A stretch of 64,000 nucleotides of DNA, from NCBI GenBank assembly GCA_963718775.1, contig OY970377.1, forward strand, positions 186,001 to 250,000. The letters are read 5' to 3'. This document shows, piece by piece, positions 7,449 to 17,061 of this stretch. Both the position numbers and the translations under genes were made by a program. Within the stretch, counting starts at the first letter, position 1; each line of letters opens with the position of its first letter. Source of the stretch: VRUE01 sp963718775 (lineage in GTDB: Bacteria; Actinomycetota; Thermoleophilia; Solirubrobacterales; 70-9). Below the pieces are notes generated by a model that was given only the letters and a program-made list of their open reading frames with translations, had not been told where the DNA came from and made no database searches.

Positions 7449-10409
7449 TCATCTCTTCCTCCCGTGTTTGCGACGCTGCTTGCGGCGTTCGCGTCGCTTT
7501 TCTTCCCGGGCGCGCTGTGCCGCGTCGGCCGGATCGACCGAGGGCGGCTCGCCGTTGCTGGACGGATCGCCGCCGTCGACCTCCGACTCCCGCTCGATCG
7601 TCGCCACCGCCGAAGCCTTCGGCTTCTCCTCCGCCTGCGCGGCGATCTCCGCCTCCAGCTCGAGGTCGCTCTCGTCGTCCTCGCCCAGGGTCGCCAGCTC
7701 GACTTCGTCGGCGTAGGCGGGCACGCTGCCGTCGATCGCGGCGATCCGCTCACGGCGACGGATGAAGCCGGGCTCGCGTTCCTTCCAGGCGGTCAGCACG
7801 GGCGAGGCGATGAAGATCGACGAGTACGTTCCCGATGCGATCCCGATCAGCATCGCGAAGGCGAAGTCCTGCAGGGTGGCGCCACCGAAGACGAGCAGCG
7901 AAAGGACACCGAGAACGGTCGAGAGGCTGGTGACCAACGAACGGGTCAGCACCTCGCTCATCGAGCGATTGACGATCTGCGAGAACGCAGCTCGCGGCAT
8001 TCGCGGCATGTTCTCGCGTATTCGGTCGAAGACGATGATCGTGTCGTAGAGCGAGTAACCGAGGATGGTGAGGAAAGCGGCGACCGTTCCGCTCGTCACC
8101 TCCCGGCCGGTCAGCGAGTAGATGCCCGCGGTGATCAGGATGTCGTGGAAGATCGCGATCAGCACCGGCACCGCGAACTTCGGGTCGAAGCGGAAGGCGA
8201 CGTAGGCGGCGATCACGAGCAGCGAGAAGATCAGCGCCTTGAGAGCGCTGTCGGCCACCTGTTCGCCGAAGGTCGGGCCGACGCTGCTGCTGTCGAAGCC
8301 GTTTTCGGCGACGCCGAAGGTCGACTCCAGCTTCGACTCGACGTCCTTGACCCGGTTCGGCCCCAGCTCGCGTGTCTGGATCTGGAAGACATTGGCGCCG
8401 AAGACCGGGTCGGAGACCTGCTGGATCTCCTCGCCGCTGATCCCCACCGAGTCGAGCGAGTCACGGACGCCTTCCTCGTCGGTCGGCTTGACCAGGGCGA
8501 CCTTGACCCGGGTGCCGGACTCGAAGTCGATGCCGAAGTTGAGCTGCTGGGTGGCGAGGGCGAGGGCGCCGACGATGAGGATCGCTCCCGACATCGAGAA
8601 GAACCAGCGGCTCGCGCCCATGAAGTCATAGCGCCAGCGAATTCCCTGGCGCGAGGCGCCTAGAGCGCTGGGCGAGCGCAGGATCCGGCTGCCGCTCAGC
8701 GTGCCCAGCAGCGCCTGGGTGAAGACCACGGCCGTGAACAGCGAGACGATCGTGCCGACGCCGAGAGTGAAGGCGAATCCCTTGACCCCCGCCGTGGCCA
8801 GCACGAAGAGGATGAAGGCGGTGAGCAGGGTGACGACGTTGGCGTCGATGATCGTCGCGATTCCGCGCCGGTAGCCCGCTGAGATCGCGCTCGACATCGA
8901 GCGCCCCGCTCGCACCTCCTCCTTTATTCGCTCGAAGATGACGATGTTCGAGTCGGCGGCGACGCCGATCGTCAGGACCAGGCCGGCGATCCCCGGCAGG
9001 GTCAGGGTGATCGGGATCAGCTTGATCAGCGCGAAGAAGATGATCCCGTTGGCGAGCAGCGCCAGCGAGGCGATCAGGCCAAGGAAGCGGTAGAAGGCGA
9101 GCAGGAAGAGGATCACCAGGAGCAGGCCGATCACGCCCGCCTTGACGCCGGCATCGAGGGCCTGGCTGCCCAGGGTCGCCGAGACCTGCGTCTGGCTGAT
9201 CAGCTTCAGGTTGACCGGCAGGGCGCCGATCTGCAGCACCGTCGCCAGGTCCTGGGCGTCCTGGATGCTGGTGAAGCCGCCCGAGATCTGCGCTCCGTTC
9301 CGCCCGTCGATCCCGTCGGGGTTCGCGGCGTAGTTGATGATCGGTCGCGTCTTGACTTCGTTGTCGAGCACGACCGCGAAGCGACCGGAGGTTTTTTCGG
9401 CCGACTGTTCGCTGCTCGGCCCGATCGCCGAGGCGGCGCCGCGCTGGGCGATCCTGCGGGTCACTTCCTGGAAGGCCTTCTGGCCGTCGTCGGTAAAGCT
9501 GAAGCTGACGTTCGGCTGGTTGAACTGGTCGAATTCCTGCTTCGGGTTGGTGATGTCGAGGCCGGAGAGCGCCGGGCGGTCGCGTAGCGCGTACCAGCCC
9601 GGTTCGGCGTTCTCGATCACCTGGCCGTCGCGGTCGCTCGGCCGTTCCGAGACGACCACGGTGCCGGGCGGGACTTCGACCACGGTCCCTTTGTGGGCAC
9701 GTTCCTCGCCGGTCGGCTTGACGTACAGATCCTTTTCCGTGAACTCGGGACCGGCGATCAGCTCGGGTGGCCGTTTCGCTTCGCTGGCCGGCCGTTTCTC
9801 GTCGCTGAAGAGGTAGAAGCGCGGCCGGCTGGTCGAGCAGGTCGTGCAGTCTTCGACCGGCTCCTGTTCGGAGGCGAGCTTGACCGCGTTGTAGGCCTCC
9901 GGGAAGGCGCCGGAGAAGATCAGCTGCTGGTCCTGGAACCTGTTCGTCGAACGGCCCGCGTCCTGCCATTCCTGATTGGCTTTGTTGAGCGCGGCCTGTG
10001 GCGGTTCTTTCCCGGGCCGGCCGCCGATCACGCGCTGCTGGCCGATCAGGTTGGGTTCCCAGTCGTAGAAGAAGAGCTGCGCGGTCGTTCCGACCTGCTC
10101 GACCGCGCGCTCGGCGTTGGTGACGTCGGGCAGGCTGACCGAGATCTCGTCCTCGCCGAGGCGTGAGACCTCAGGCTCGGAGACGCCGAGCTCGTCGATG
10201 CGCTCGCGGATGATTTCGATCGAGCGGTCGATGTCCGCCCCGCTGATCGTCCTCACCTGGCCGGTCGGCGTCGCCTGGTAGATCAGCTCGACGCCGCCCT
10301 TGAGGTCGAGACCGAGCTTGGTTGGCTTGGTGACGATGACCAGGCCGGAGAGGATCACCAAGCCGAGGACGAAAAGCAGGACGAAGAACTGGTTGCGCCG
10401 CTTGCCCAT
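7449..10409 (-). CDS. secDF: Protein translocase subunit SecDF (fused SecD and SecF)
   Basis: 986 aa, the expected length for a natural SecD-SecF fusion. SecDF uses the proton motive force to pull proteins across the membrane after SecYEG/SecA translocation. The SecD half starts with a TM segment and then GLDLKGGVELIYQA, the conserved D1 motif, followed by a large periplasmic domain and six-TM motifs such as ADSNIVIFERIKEE. The SecF half begins near residue 595 with LNFGIDFESGTRV, and repeats the TM pattern (GYSLYDTIIVFDRIRENM). The C-terminus is a long Lys/Arg-rich cytoplasmic tail (KRRERRKQRRKHGRKR). It follows the PAS protein gene by 7 bp. Confidence 0.95.
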   Translation of the reverse strand: MGKRRNQFFVLLFVLGLVILSGLVIVTKPTKLGLDLKGGVELIYQATPTGQVRTISGADIDRSIEIIRERIDELGVSEPEVSRLGEDEISVSLPDVTNAERAVEQVGTTAQLFFYDWEPNLIGQQRVIGGRPGKEPPQAALNKANQEWQDAGRSTNRFQDQQLIFSGAFPEAYNAVKLASEQEPVEDCTTCSTSRPRFYLFSDEKRPASEAKRPPELIAGPEFTEKDLYVKPTGEERAHKGTVVEVPPGTVVVSERPSDRDGQVIENAEPGWYALRDRPALSGLDITNPKQEFDQFNQPNVSFSFTDDGQKAFQEVTRRIAQRGAASAIGPSSEQSAEKTSGRFAVVLDNEVKTRPIINYAANPDGIDGRNGAQISGGFTSIQDAQDLATVLQIGALPVNLKLISQTQVSATLGSQALDAGVKAGVIGLLLVILFLLAFYRFLGLIASLALLANGIIFFALIKLIPITLTLPGIAGLVLTIGVAADSNIVIFERIKEEVRAGRSMSSAISAGYRRGIATIIDANVVTLLTAFILFVLATAGVKGFAFTLGVGTIVSLFTAVVFTQALLGTLSGSRILRSPSALGASRQGIRWRYDFMGASRWFFSMSGAILIVGALALATQQLNFGIDFESGTRVKVALVKPTDEEGVRDSLDSVGISGEEIQQVSDPVFGANVFQIQTRELGPNRVKDVESKLESTFGVAENGFDSSSVGPTFGEQVADSALKALIFSLLVIAAYVAFRFDPKFAVPVLIAIFHDILITAGIYSLTGREVTSGTVAAFLTILGYSLYDTIIVFDRIRENMPRMPRAAFSQIVNRSMSEVLTRSLVTSLSTVLGVLSLLVFGGATLQDFAFAMLIGIASGTYSSIFIASPVLTAWKEREPGFIRRRERIAAIDGSVPAYADEVELATLGEDDESDLELEAEIAAQAEEKPKASAVATIERESEVDGGDPSSNGEPPSVDPADAAQRAREEKRRERRKQRRKHGRKR

Positions 10410-10416
10410 CGCCGCC

Positions 10417-10899
10417 TCAGCTCTCCGGGGTGAGGACGATCAGAAGACCGCCGTCGTCGTCGTAAGCCGGGAAGACATCGGCGACCGCGTCGGCGGGAAT
10501 ATCGCCCTCGGCGTTGACCGAGACGCGCCTGCCGAGCGAACGGACCCCCCACTCCAGCGAGGTCGCTATCGGGTCGCCGTTGCCGTTGCCGCCACTTTCC
10601 TTGCCGGCGCTCGCCGCCTCTCGCCATTCCAGCCCGAGCACCTCCTGAACAGGCCTGCCGATCACGTCCTCGTCGGTGAGGCCGGTCAACTCGAAGCTGC
10701 CGCGTCCGGCGTCGATCACGCGCGCCTGCTGGTCGCAAACGAAGAAGGCGGCATTGGGCGCGGGGTAGTAGTCGTCAAGCAGCTCGAAGACGAAGCCAAA
10801 GCCACATTTCGAGCAGCCCTTCGGGCGCGCGCTGAAGCCCGCCGTACGCTCGGCGCTGACCTCCCTGTGGCCGCAGTTGGGGCAGATGAAGAACGGCAC
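10417..10899 (-). CDS. Zinc-ribbon and PAS-domain protein
   Basis: 160 aa, GTG start. The N-terminus is a zinc ribbon with two CxxC pairs (CPNCGH and CSKCGF, residues about 6-35). A PAS-like domain follows (APNAAFFVCDQQARVIDAGR, then FELTGLTDEDVIGRPVQEVL), which normally senses a ligand, redox state or protein partner. There is no output kinase or DNA-binding domain, so it would act through partner proteins. It lies between ruvB and secDF on the same strand with 26-bp and 7-bp gaps, so it probably belongs to the same transcript. The role is unknown. Confidence 0.7.
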   Translation of the reverse strand: MPFFICPNCGHREVSAERTAGFSARPKGCSKCGFGFVFELLDDYYPAPNAAFFVCDQQARVIDAGRGSFELTGLTDEDVIGRPVQEVLGLEWREAASAGKESGGNGNGDPIATSLEWGVRSLGRRVSVNAEGDIPADAVADVFPAYDDDGGLLIVLTPES

Positions 10900-10925
10900 C
10901 CCCCGCAGGTTACTGAGAGTGACTT

Positions 10926-12008
10926 TTAGAAGAGGCTTCTTGCGGTATCCGGGGTCGGCAGCCCCAGATGCTCATAGGCCCTGGCGGTGAGCACGCGACC
11001 CCTTGGAGTGCGCTTCAGCAAGCCCTGTTGGAGCAAGTAGGGCTCCAGAACATCCTCGATCGTGTCGGCCTCCTCGCCGATCGCCACCGCCAGGGTCGAG
11101 AGGCCGACCGGGCCGCCGGCGAACTTGGTTGCGACGACGTCGAGCAGAGCCCGGTCGCTGCGATCGAGGCCACCGGCGTCGACCTCGAGCATCGCCAGCG
11201 CCGCGGCGGCGACCCCGGCGTCGATCGCGCCGCGGTCCTTGACCTGGGCGAAATCGCGTACGCGCTTGAGCAGCCGATTGGCGACGCGCGGCGTGCCACG
11301 CGAGCACTCGGCGATCGCGCAAGCCCCCTCGACGTCGATCTCCACACCGAGGATGCCCGCCGAGCGGACGATGATCTCGCCGAGGTGCTCGGGGCCGTAG
11401 TGCTCGAGGCGGTGTGAGAGGCCGAAGCGGTCGCGCAGCGGCGTCGTCAGCAGACCGGCACGCGTGGTGGCGCCGATCAGCGTGAAGGGCGGCAGCGGCA
11501 GCGTGACCGTGCGGGCTCCGGCGCCCTGGCCGAGCACGACCGGCAGCTCACCGTCCTCCATCGCCGGATAGAGGGTCTCCTCGACCGCCCGGCCGAGGCG
11601 GTGGATCTCGTCGACGAAGAAGACGCTGCCCGGCTCCAGGGCGGTCAGGAAGGAGGCGACGTCGGCCTTGCGCTCCAGCGCCGGCCCGGCCGTCTGCACC
11701 ATCGGCACGCCCATCTCCTCGGCGACGATGTGCGCCAGAGAGGTCTTGCCCAGCCCTGGAGGGCCGGCCAGCAGCACGTGGTCGAGAGGCTCGCCACGAC
11801 CGCGAGCCGCCTCGATGAAGATCGCCAGCTGGTCGGTCACCTGCTCCTGGTTGACGAAGTCGGCGAGGGTGCGCGGCCGCAGCGAGCGATCGAGATCCTC
11901 GTCGGGAGCGTCGGCACGAGCGTCGTGGACGCGAACGTCCTCGGGCGCTGTCTCGTCATCGGGCGGGAAGGGCCCGTCGATCCCTGGAGTTCGAATCCGC
12001 TCGCTCAC
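10926..12008 (-). CDS. ruvB: Holliday junction branch-migration helicase RuvB
   Basis: 360 aa. RuvB is the AAA+ motor that drives branch migration of Holliday junctions with RuvA. It shows the Walker A motif GPPGLGKTSLAH, Walker B FVDEIHRL, sensor 1 GATTRAG, and the C-terminal winged helix ending in TPRGRVLTARAYEHLGLP. The Arg finger region LLTTPLRDRFG is intact. The GTG start overlaps the ruvA stop as GTGA (12005-12008), typical of translational coupling. Confidence 0.97.
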   Translation of the reverse strand: MSERIRTPGIDGPFPPDDETAPEDVRVHDARADAPDEDLDRSLRPRTLADFVNQEQVTDQLAIFIEAARGRGEPLDHVLLAGPPGLGKTSLAHIVAEEMGVPMVQTAGPALERKADVASFLTALEPGSVFFVDEIHRLGRAVEETLYPAMEDGELPVVLGQGAGARTVTLPLPPFTLIGATTRAGLLTTPLRDRFGLSHRLEHYGPEHLGEIIVRSAGILGVEIDVEGACAIAECSRGTPRVANRLLKRVRDFAQVKDRGAIDAGVAAAALAMLEVDAGGLDRSDRALLDVVATKFAGGPVGLSTLAVAIGEEADTIEDVLEPYLLQQGLLKRTPRGRVLTARAYEHLGLPTPDTARSLF

Positions 12009-12604
12009 GCCGCCTTGCTCCTCGACGTGCCGGCCTTGCGAAGGGCCGCGGCGATCAGCTCCTCAGCCTCGCCGTGATCGATTCCTTCGAGCAGCTGCTC
12101 GGCCTCGAGTGGCGCGTAGCCGAGGTTGACCAGGCCGTCGCGGGCGAGGCTACGAGCGTCGGCGCCGTCGGCCGCGGCCAGCGCCACCTCATCCTCCAGC
12201 GCCCCGGCGACCTTCTCGCGCAGCTCGACGATGATCCGCTCCGAGGTGCGCTTGCCGATTCCCGGCACGGCCTGGAAGCGTTTGGCGTCGCCGGCGGCGA
12301 TCGCACGCAGCAACTCGCGGACGGGCCCTCCGGAGAGGGCGGCAAGGGCGACCTTCGGCCCGATTCCACTGACCGAGATCAGCTCGCCGAAGAGGTCGCG
12401 CTCCTCCTCGGAGGCGAAGCCGAAGAGGGCCAGCGAGTCCTCACGGGAGATCAGCTCGGTGTGGAGAAAGACCTTACGGCCAGTCGCCGGGACGGCCTTC
12501 AGCGTCTCGGCCGAGACCGCGAGGCGGTAGCCGACGCCACCGGTGTCGACGACCACGTGGTCGGGCCGGCGCACCATCACCTCGCCGCGGACGGCGGCGA
12601 TCAT
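12005..12604 (-). CDS. ruvA: Holliday junction DNA-binding subunit RuvA
   Basis: 199 aa. RuvA forms the tetramer that holds the four-way junction open for RuvB. The N-terminal OB fold (MIAAVRGEVMVRRPDHVVVD) is followed by two helix-hairpin-helix motifs (VSGIGPKVALAALSG and VPGIGKRTSERIIVEL). A flexible linker leads to the C-terminal RuvB-binding domain (LVNLGYAPLEAEQLLEGI). The ATG at 12604 overlaps the ruvC stop as ATGA, and its own stop overlaps the ruvB start. The frame is open further upstream but that sequence is the ruvC gene in another frame. Confidence 0.96.
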   Translation of the reverse strand: MIAAVRGEVMVRRPDHVVVDTGGVGYRLAVSAETLKAVPATGRKVFLHTELISREDSLALFGFASEEERDLFGELISVSGIGPKVALAALSGGPVRELLRAIAAGDAKRFQAVPGIGKRTSERIIVELREKVAGALEDEVALAAADGADARSLARDGLVNLGYAPLEAEQLLEGIDHGEAEELIAAALRKAGTSRSKAA

Positions 12605-13128
12605 CGGGCCGGCCCCTGAACGGCGACGCCTTCGGCCTCTTCGACCGCCGCCTGCCTGCCGAGGCTGCCGCCGTGGCAGATCGCCACCGCGAGCGCATCG
12701 GCGGCATGGTCCGGCGTCGGCGGCTCGGGAAGCCCCAGCAACGTTCCGACCATGCGCTGGACCTGCTGCTTGCCCGCCGCGCCCGAGCCGCAGACGGCCA
12801 TCTTGATCGCCTGGGGCGTGTAGGTGAAGCAGGGAATGCCGTGCTGGGCGGCGGCCAGCATCGCCGCGCCGCTGGCCCGCCCGACCGCCATCGCCGAGTG
12901 CACGTTCTTGCCGAAGTAGAGGTCCTCGAGCGCCATCGCGCTCGGCTCGTGCCACTCGAGCAGCTCCGCGAGAGAGCTGTGGATGCGCTCCAGGCGCCGC
13001 TCCATGGGCAGCTCGGCGGAGGTCTCGACCACGCCTCCGTCGAGCGCAACCATGCGGCTGCCCTCGATCCTCACCACGCCGAAGCCAAGATTGGCCGCAC
13101 CAGGGTCGATCCCCATCACGACTTGCAT
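12601..13128 (-). CDS. ruvC: Crossover junction endodeoxyribonuclease RuvC
   Basis: 175 aa. RuvC cuts Holliday junctions symmetrically after RuvAB branch migration. The catalytic acids of the RNase H-like fold are visible: GIDPG near the N-terminus, ALEDLYFG (Glu), and a C-terminal DHAADALAVA (two Asp). The start is set at ATG 13128 (MQVVMGIDPGA) because the family begins a few residues before the GIDPG motif. A GTG at 13173 would add 15 residues, and the best ribosome binding site (GGAGGGGAGG) lies about 25 bases upstream of the chosen ATG, so the start is uncertain. Confidence 0.93.
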   Translation of the reverse strand: MQVVMGIDPGAANLGFGVVRIEGSRMVALDGGVVETSAELPMERRLERIHSSLAELLEWHEPSAMALEDLYFGKNVHSAMAVGRASGAAMLAAAQHGIPCFTYTPQAIKMAVCGSGAAGKQQVQRMVGTLLGLPEPPTPDHAADALAVAICHGGSLGRQAAVEEAEGVAVQGPAR

Positions 13129-13180
13129 GGGGAGTGATTCTGGGACCAGCCCCGGATGCCTCCCCTCCACCACCCCCAGA

Positions 13181-13933
13181 TCAGGCGGCGGCGAATTTCT
13201 CGATGATCTCCTGGGGGACGTCGAAGTTGGCGTGGACCTCGTTGACGTCGTCGTGCTCCTCCAGCGTGTCGACGAGGCGCAGCAGCGATTCCGCCTCGGT
13301 TCCCTTGACGAGGACAGTGCTTTTCGGCTCCATCGCCACTTCGGAGGACTGCACCTCGACGCCGCTGGCGACCAGCGCCTCGCGGACCGCGCTCAGGTCG
13401 CCCGGCTCGCAGACCACGCGCAACAGCTCGCCGTCCTCGCGGACGTCCTCGGCGCCGGCGTCGATCGCCGCGATCAGGTCGTCCTCGCCGTAGCGGCTGC
13501 CGTCGACGACGACCACGCCGCGTTTCTCGAAGATCCAGGCGACCGAGCCCGGCTCGCCGAGGCTGCCGTGATGCTTGCTGAAGGCATGGCGAACATCGGC
13601 GCTGGCGCGGTTGCGGTTGTCGGTCAGCGCCTCGACCAGGATCGCCGCGCCACCGGGGCCGTAGCCCTCGAAGAGGATCTGCTCGATCGCGTCGGCGTCG
13701 GCGCCGATGCCGCTGCCACGGTCGATCGCACGCTGGATGTTGTCCTTCGGCATCGAGGCGTCGCGAGCCTTCTGCACCGCGGTCGCCAACGGGGCGTTGG
13801 CCTCTGGATTCGGCCCTCCATCCCGCGCTGCGACTGTGATCGCGCGCGCCAGCTTGGTGAACTGCTTGCCCCGCTTGGCGTCGGCCGCGCCCTTCTTGTG
13901 CTTGATCGAAGACCACTTCGAATGTCCGGACAT
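13181..13933 (-). CDS. yebC: YebC/PmpR family regulator or translation factor
   Basis: 250 aa, the normal family length. The N-terminal signature SGHSKWSSIKHKKGAADAKRG is characteristic. DNIQRAIDRGSG and ILFEGYGPGG follow, then the central and C-terminal alpha/beta domains. YebC proteins were first described as transcription regulators (PmpR); some members act on translation of difficult peptide sequences. It lies directly upstream of ruvC, the classic gene order. The start at 13933 gives MSGHSKW; an ATG three codons earlier (13942) is equally possible, and neither has a clear ribosome binding site. Confidence 0.93.
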   Translation of the reverse strand: MSGHSKWSSIKHKKGAADAKRGKQFTKLARAITVAARDGGPNPEANAPLATAVQKARDASMPKDNIQRAIDRGSGIGADADAIEQILFEGYGPGGAAILVEALTDNRNRASADVRHAFSKHHGSLGEPGSVAWIFEKRGVVVVDGSRYGEDDLIAAIDAGAEDVREDGELLRVVCEPGDLSAVREALVASGVEVQSSEVAMEPKSTVLVKGTEAESLLRLVDTLEEHDDVNEVHANFDVPQEIIEKFAAA

Positions 13934-13957
13934 ACCTGCCATTCTATGAATGTGGAA

Positions 13958-14395
13958 ATGGTCAGCGACTCGCACCACGACGGGCCGGTCAGGGCGATGG
14001 TCGCAAGCCGTGCTCTTCGTCGCGATGCTGCTCGCCGCGCTCTCGATCTGGACAGCGATCCCGCTGAGCTGGATCTACATCGGCTCCAAGGTCTCCCACA
14101 CCCAGTTCCCCAGCGGCGGTCCCTACTTCGTCGTCGCCGCCGGAATCATCGTCTCGGTCCTGCTGATGGCCTGGCTGATCGGGCGCCTCAACCGCGCTCT
14201 ACATCCAGATCACCGGCACCAACCGGCTGGCGCCGATGCGGCCGACCTGGCTGAAGAGCATGCGCGACACCCCCGTCGGCGCCGGCACCACCACCGTCGT
14301 CGAGGCGGTGCTTGATGGGCTCGGTGATGCTCGCCGCCCTGACCCTGACGGTCTGGTTCTTCTTCCTGGCGGGCTCCCCGATCCCGAACAAGTAG
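13958..14395 (+). pseudogene. Small membrane protein gene, broken by two or three indels
   Basis: No single frame encodes the whole product. One frame gives two hydrophobic segments (QAVLFVAMLLAALSIWTAIP and PYFVVAAGIIVSVLLMAWLI). A second, after about 14190, gives YIQITGTNRLAPMRPTWLKS. A third, after about 14312, gives MGSVMLAALTLTVWFFFLAG and ends with TAG at 14393-14395. Single extra bases near 14190 and 14312 would reunite these into one protein of about 140 aa with three TM segments; the first frame may also be displaced near 14000. It is divergent from yebC with almost no gap, and its stop abuts the stop of the aminopeptidase gene. I do not recognise the family. Confidence 0.5.
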
Positions 14396-15501
14396 TCAGA
14401 CGACGAACTTGCCGTCGACCTGGAAGTCCTCGCCGTCGACTTCGATCTTGCCGCCGAGGCGCAGGTCGCAGACCAGGTCGGTGTGCACGGCCGAGTCGTT
14501 GACGCCGCCGGACTCCGGGTAGGACTTGCCGACGGCCATGTGGACGGTGCCGCCGATCTTCTCGTCGAGCAGGACCTCGAGCGTGCCGCGGTCGATCGCG
14601 TAGTTGGTGCCGATGCCGAGCTCGCCGAGCCGGCGGGCGCCCTCGTCGGTGTCGAGCAGCTGGATCAGGAACTCCTCGCCGCGCTCGGCGCTGGCGTCGA
14701 CGACCTTGCCGGCCTCGAAGCGCAGCCGCACGCCCGAGACCTCGCGTCCGCCGATCACCGCCGGCAGGTGGAAGGTCACCTCGCCCTCGACCGAGTCCTC
14801 GACCGGGCCGGTGAAGAACTCGCCGTCGGGCATGTTGTGGTCGCCGACGCAGGGAATGAACGTGCGACCGGCGATGCCGAGCTTGATGTCGGTGCCGGGA
14901 GCGGTGACCCGCACCTCCTCGTGGCCCTCGATCCACTCGGCGAGGCGTTCGCACTCGCTCGAGGCGCGCTTCCAGGCGGTCAGCGGGTCCGGGTCGTCGG
15001 CCAGGCAGGCGCCGAAGTAGAAGTCCTCGTAGTCGACCAGGCTCATCTCGGCCTCGGAGGCGTAGGCGTTGGTCGGGTAGAGCGTGTAGCACCAGCGGAA
15101 ACTCGCCGGCGGCGCTGCGCTCCATCATCCGCCCCAGTACCGGGCCCGTCGCGGTCTGGCGGCGGGTCTGGCGCTCCGGCGGGACCGCCGAGAGTTCGCG
15201 GGTGTTGGCGCTGGCGCCGATGCCGATCCGCACGTCGGCGTTCTCGACCGTCCACTTCGGTCAACGGCGAGATCCACTCCAGCTGCGCGTCGCTGGCGTG
15301 CTCGTAGTAGATCGCCGCCAGGCCGTCGAGGGCGACGTTGAGGATCGGGTGCGCGCCCGCCTTCAGGACCTCCTCGTAGACGGCGCGCAGCAGCGGCTCG
15401 GCGCCGACCTCGCCGTCGATCGAGACCACCTCGCCCTCCTTCACCTTGGTCGAGTAGCCGACCAGGATCTTCGCCAGGTTCTCCGCTCTGGGGTCTCTCA
15501 C
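14396..15501 (-). CDS. M29-family (thermophilic) metal-dependent aminopeptidase, frame interrupted twice
   Basis: Proposed full span about 367 aa. The start GTG at 15501 has GGAGGCGGAG just upstream. The N-terminal part RAENLAKILVGYSTKVKEGE is the family's opening. The middle (VRIGIGASANTRELSAV) and the catalytic half (MSLVDYEDFYFGACLADDPD, SGVRLRFEAGKVVDASAERG, GGVNDSAVHTDLVCDLR) lie in different frames. The breaks are near 15257 (one extra base) and at the AAA run 15099-15101 (one extra base); removing those bases gives a continuous protein. The metal-ligand region EEFLIQLLDTDEGARRLGEL and NYAIDR are intact. These enzymes release N-terminal residues from peptides using two divalent metals. 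The GTGA start overlaps the pdxT stop. Confidence 0.8.
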
Positions 15502-16089
15502 GTCTCCGCCTCCTCGCGCACGGACTCTCGCGCAGCTCGTAGTCATGGCCATGAAAAGCGCGTGCAGTCGCGAGTCGTCGGTCAGCTCGGGGTGGAAGGC
15601 GCAGGCCAGCACGCGGTCCTCGCGGATCGCCACCGGATGGCCCTCGTAGGAGGCGAGCACCTCGACCCCGTCGCCCCGTCGCTCGACCCAGGGCGCCCGG
15701 ATGAAGACGGCGCGCAACGGCTCGTCGCCGAGCCCCTCGACCTCGAGGTCGGCCTCGAAGCTCTGCAGCTGCCGGCCGAAGGCGTTGCGGACGACGGTCG
15801 CGTCGATCAGTCCCAGGTGCGCGTCGTCGCAGACGATCATCCCGGCGCAGGTCCCGAACACGGTCCCGCCGGCATCGCGATGGGCTCGGATCGCCGGCCC
15901 CAATCCCGCCGACTCGATCCCCATCGAGATCGTCGTGCTCTCGCCACCGGGGATCACCAGCCCGTCGAGGCCGACCAGGTCGACCGCAGCCCTTACCTCC
16001 CGCACCTCGGCGCCGAGGCCGCGCAGCATCCGCGCATGCGCCTCGAACCCGCCCTGAATTGCGAGAACGCCGAGGAGCAGGTCAGGCAC
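15498..16089 (-). CDS. pdxT: Pyridoxal 5'-phosphate synthase glutaminase subunit PdxT, C-terminus shifted
   Basis: PdxT hydrolyses glutamine and channels ammonia to PdxS. The class I glutaminase triad is present: FGTCAGMIV (Cys nucleophile) and CAFHPELTDD (His and Glu), with the oxyanion motif VIPGGESTT. As read, the frame does not stop but runs into the aminopeptidase. Removing one base near 15535 gives the C-terminus MTRAARESVREEAET and a TGA that overlaps the next gene's GTG as GTGA, so I place the true end at 15498. The GTG start at 16089 overlaps the pdxS stop by 8 bp, a typical coupled pair. Confidence 0.85.
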
Positions 16090-16970
16090 CGCGGTCTTGT
16101 AGGAGCGCGTCCGCCGCGGCCAGCTCGGCGATCTCGAGCCCCGGCATCGCCTCGCCGAGGCCGATCGAGGCCGCTGCCACCCGCTCGGGGTCGCTGAAGT
16201 GAGTCGTCGCCTCGACGATCGCCCTGGCCCGCCGTTCCGGGTCGCTGCTCTTGAAGATCCCCGAACCGACGAAGTTGCCTTCGGCGCCGAGCTGCATCAT
16301 CAGCGCCGCGTCGGCCGGAGTGGCGATCCCACCGGCGCAGAAGAGCGGCACCGGCAGGCAGCCCTTGTCCGCCACCTCGCGCACCACTTCGAGCGGCGCC
16401 TGGTGCTCTTTGGCGGCGCCGGCGAGCTCCTCCGGGCCGAGCTGGGCAAGTCGCTTGATCCCGGAGACGATCTCGCGCATGTGGCGGACCGCCTCGACCA
16501 CGTTGCCGGTTCCGGCCTCGCCCTTGGAGCGGATCATCGCCGCCCCCTCGCCGAGTCCGCCGCAGCGCCTCGCCGAGGTTGGTGGCGCCACAGACGAAGG
16601 GCACCTCGAAGGCGAGCTTGTCGATGTGGTTGCGCTCGTCGGCCGGGGTCAGCACCTCGGACTCGTCGATGTAGTCGACCTCGAGCGCCTGCAGGACCTG
16701 GGCCTCGGCGAAGTGGCCGATCCGCGCCTTCGCCATGACCGGGATCGTCACCGCCTCCTGGATCCCCTTGATCATCGCCGGGTCCGACATCCGCGCCACG
16801 CCGCCGTCGCGGCGAATGTCCGAGGGCACCCGCTCCAGCGCCATCACCGCGCAGGCGCCGGCCTCCTCGGCGATCCGCGCCTGCTCAGGCGTGACCACGT
16901 CCATGATCACGCCGCCCTTGAGCATCTCGGCAAGGCCCGTCTTGACTCGAAAAGTCGCTCGCTCAGCCAT
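16082..16970 (-). CDS. pdxS: Pyridoxal 5'-phosphate synthase subunit PdxS, frame interrupted
   Basis: PdxS condenses ribose 5-phosphate, glyceraldehyde 3-phosphate and ammonia into PLP. The N-terminal half (GGVIMDVVTPEQARIAEEAG, CAVMALERVPSDIRRDGGVA) carries the conserved beta-strand 1 motif and the substrate-binding Lys region VMAKARIGH. The C-terminal half (MIRSKGEAGTGNVVEAVRH, then CAGGIATPADAALMMQLGAE) is in another frame. The shift is near 16555-16565, where one extra base separates LGEALRR from LGEGAAM. Repaired length is about 295 aa, as expected for the family. It heads a pdxS-pdxT-aminopeptidase run on the minus strand. Confidence 0.88.
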
Positions 16971-17061
16971 CGAGGCGAATACTACGTGTCGACGCCTCCC
17001 GACACTGAGTTCGTCTTTATCCGCGCTATAGGCCGTAAAAAGGCGAAGTCAGCGGGTGAGG

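Noticed and set aside
15043..16089. A natural fusion of PdxT with an aminopeptidase N-terminus
   Set aside because: The joint reads through only because of a one-base shift near 15535. Repairing it gives a PdxT stop that overlaps a good GTG start for the aminopeptidase.
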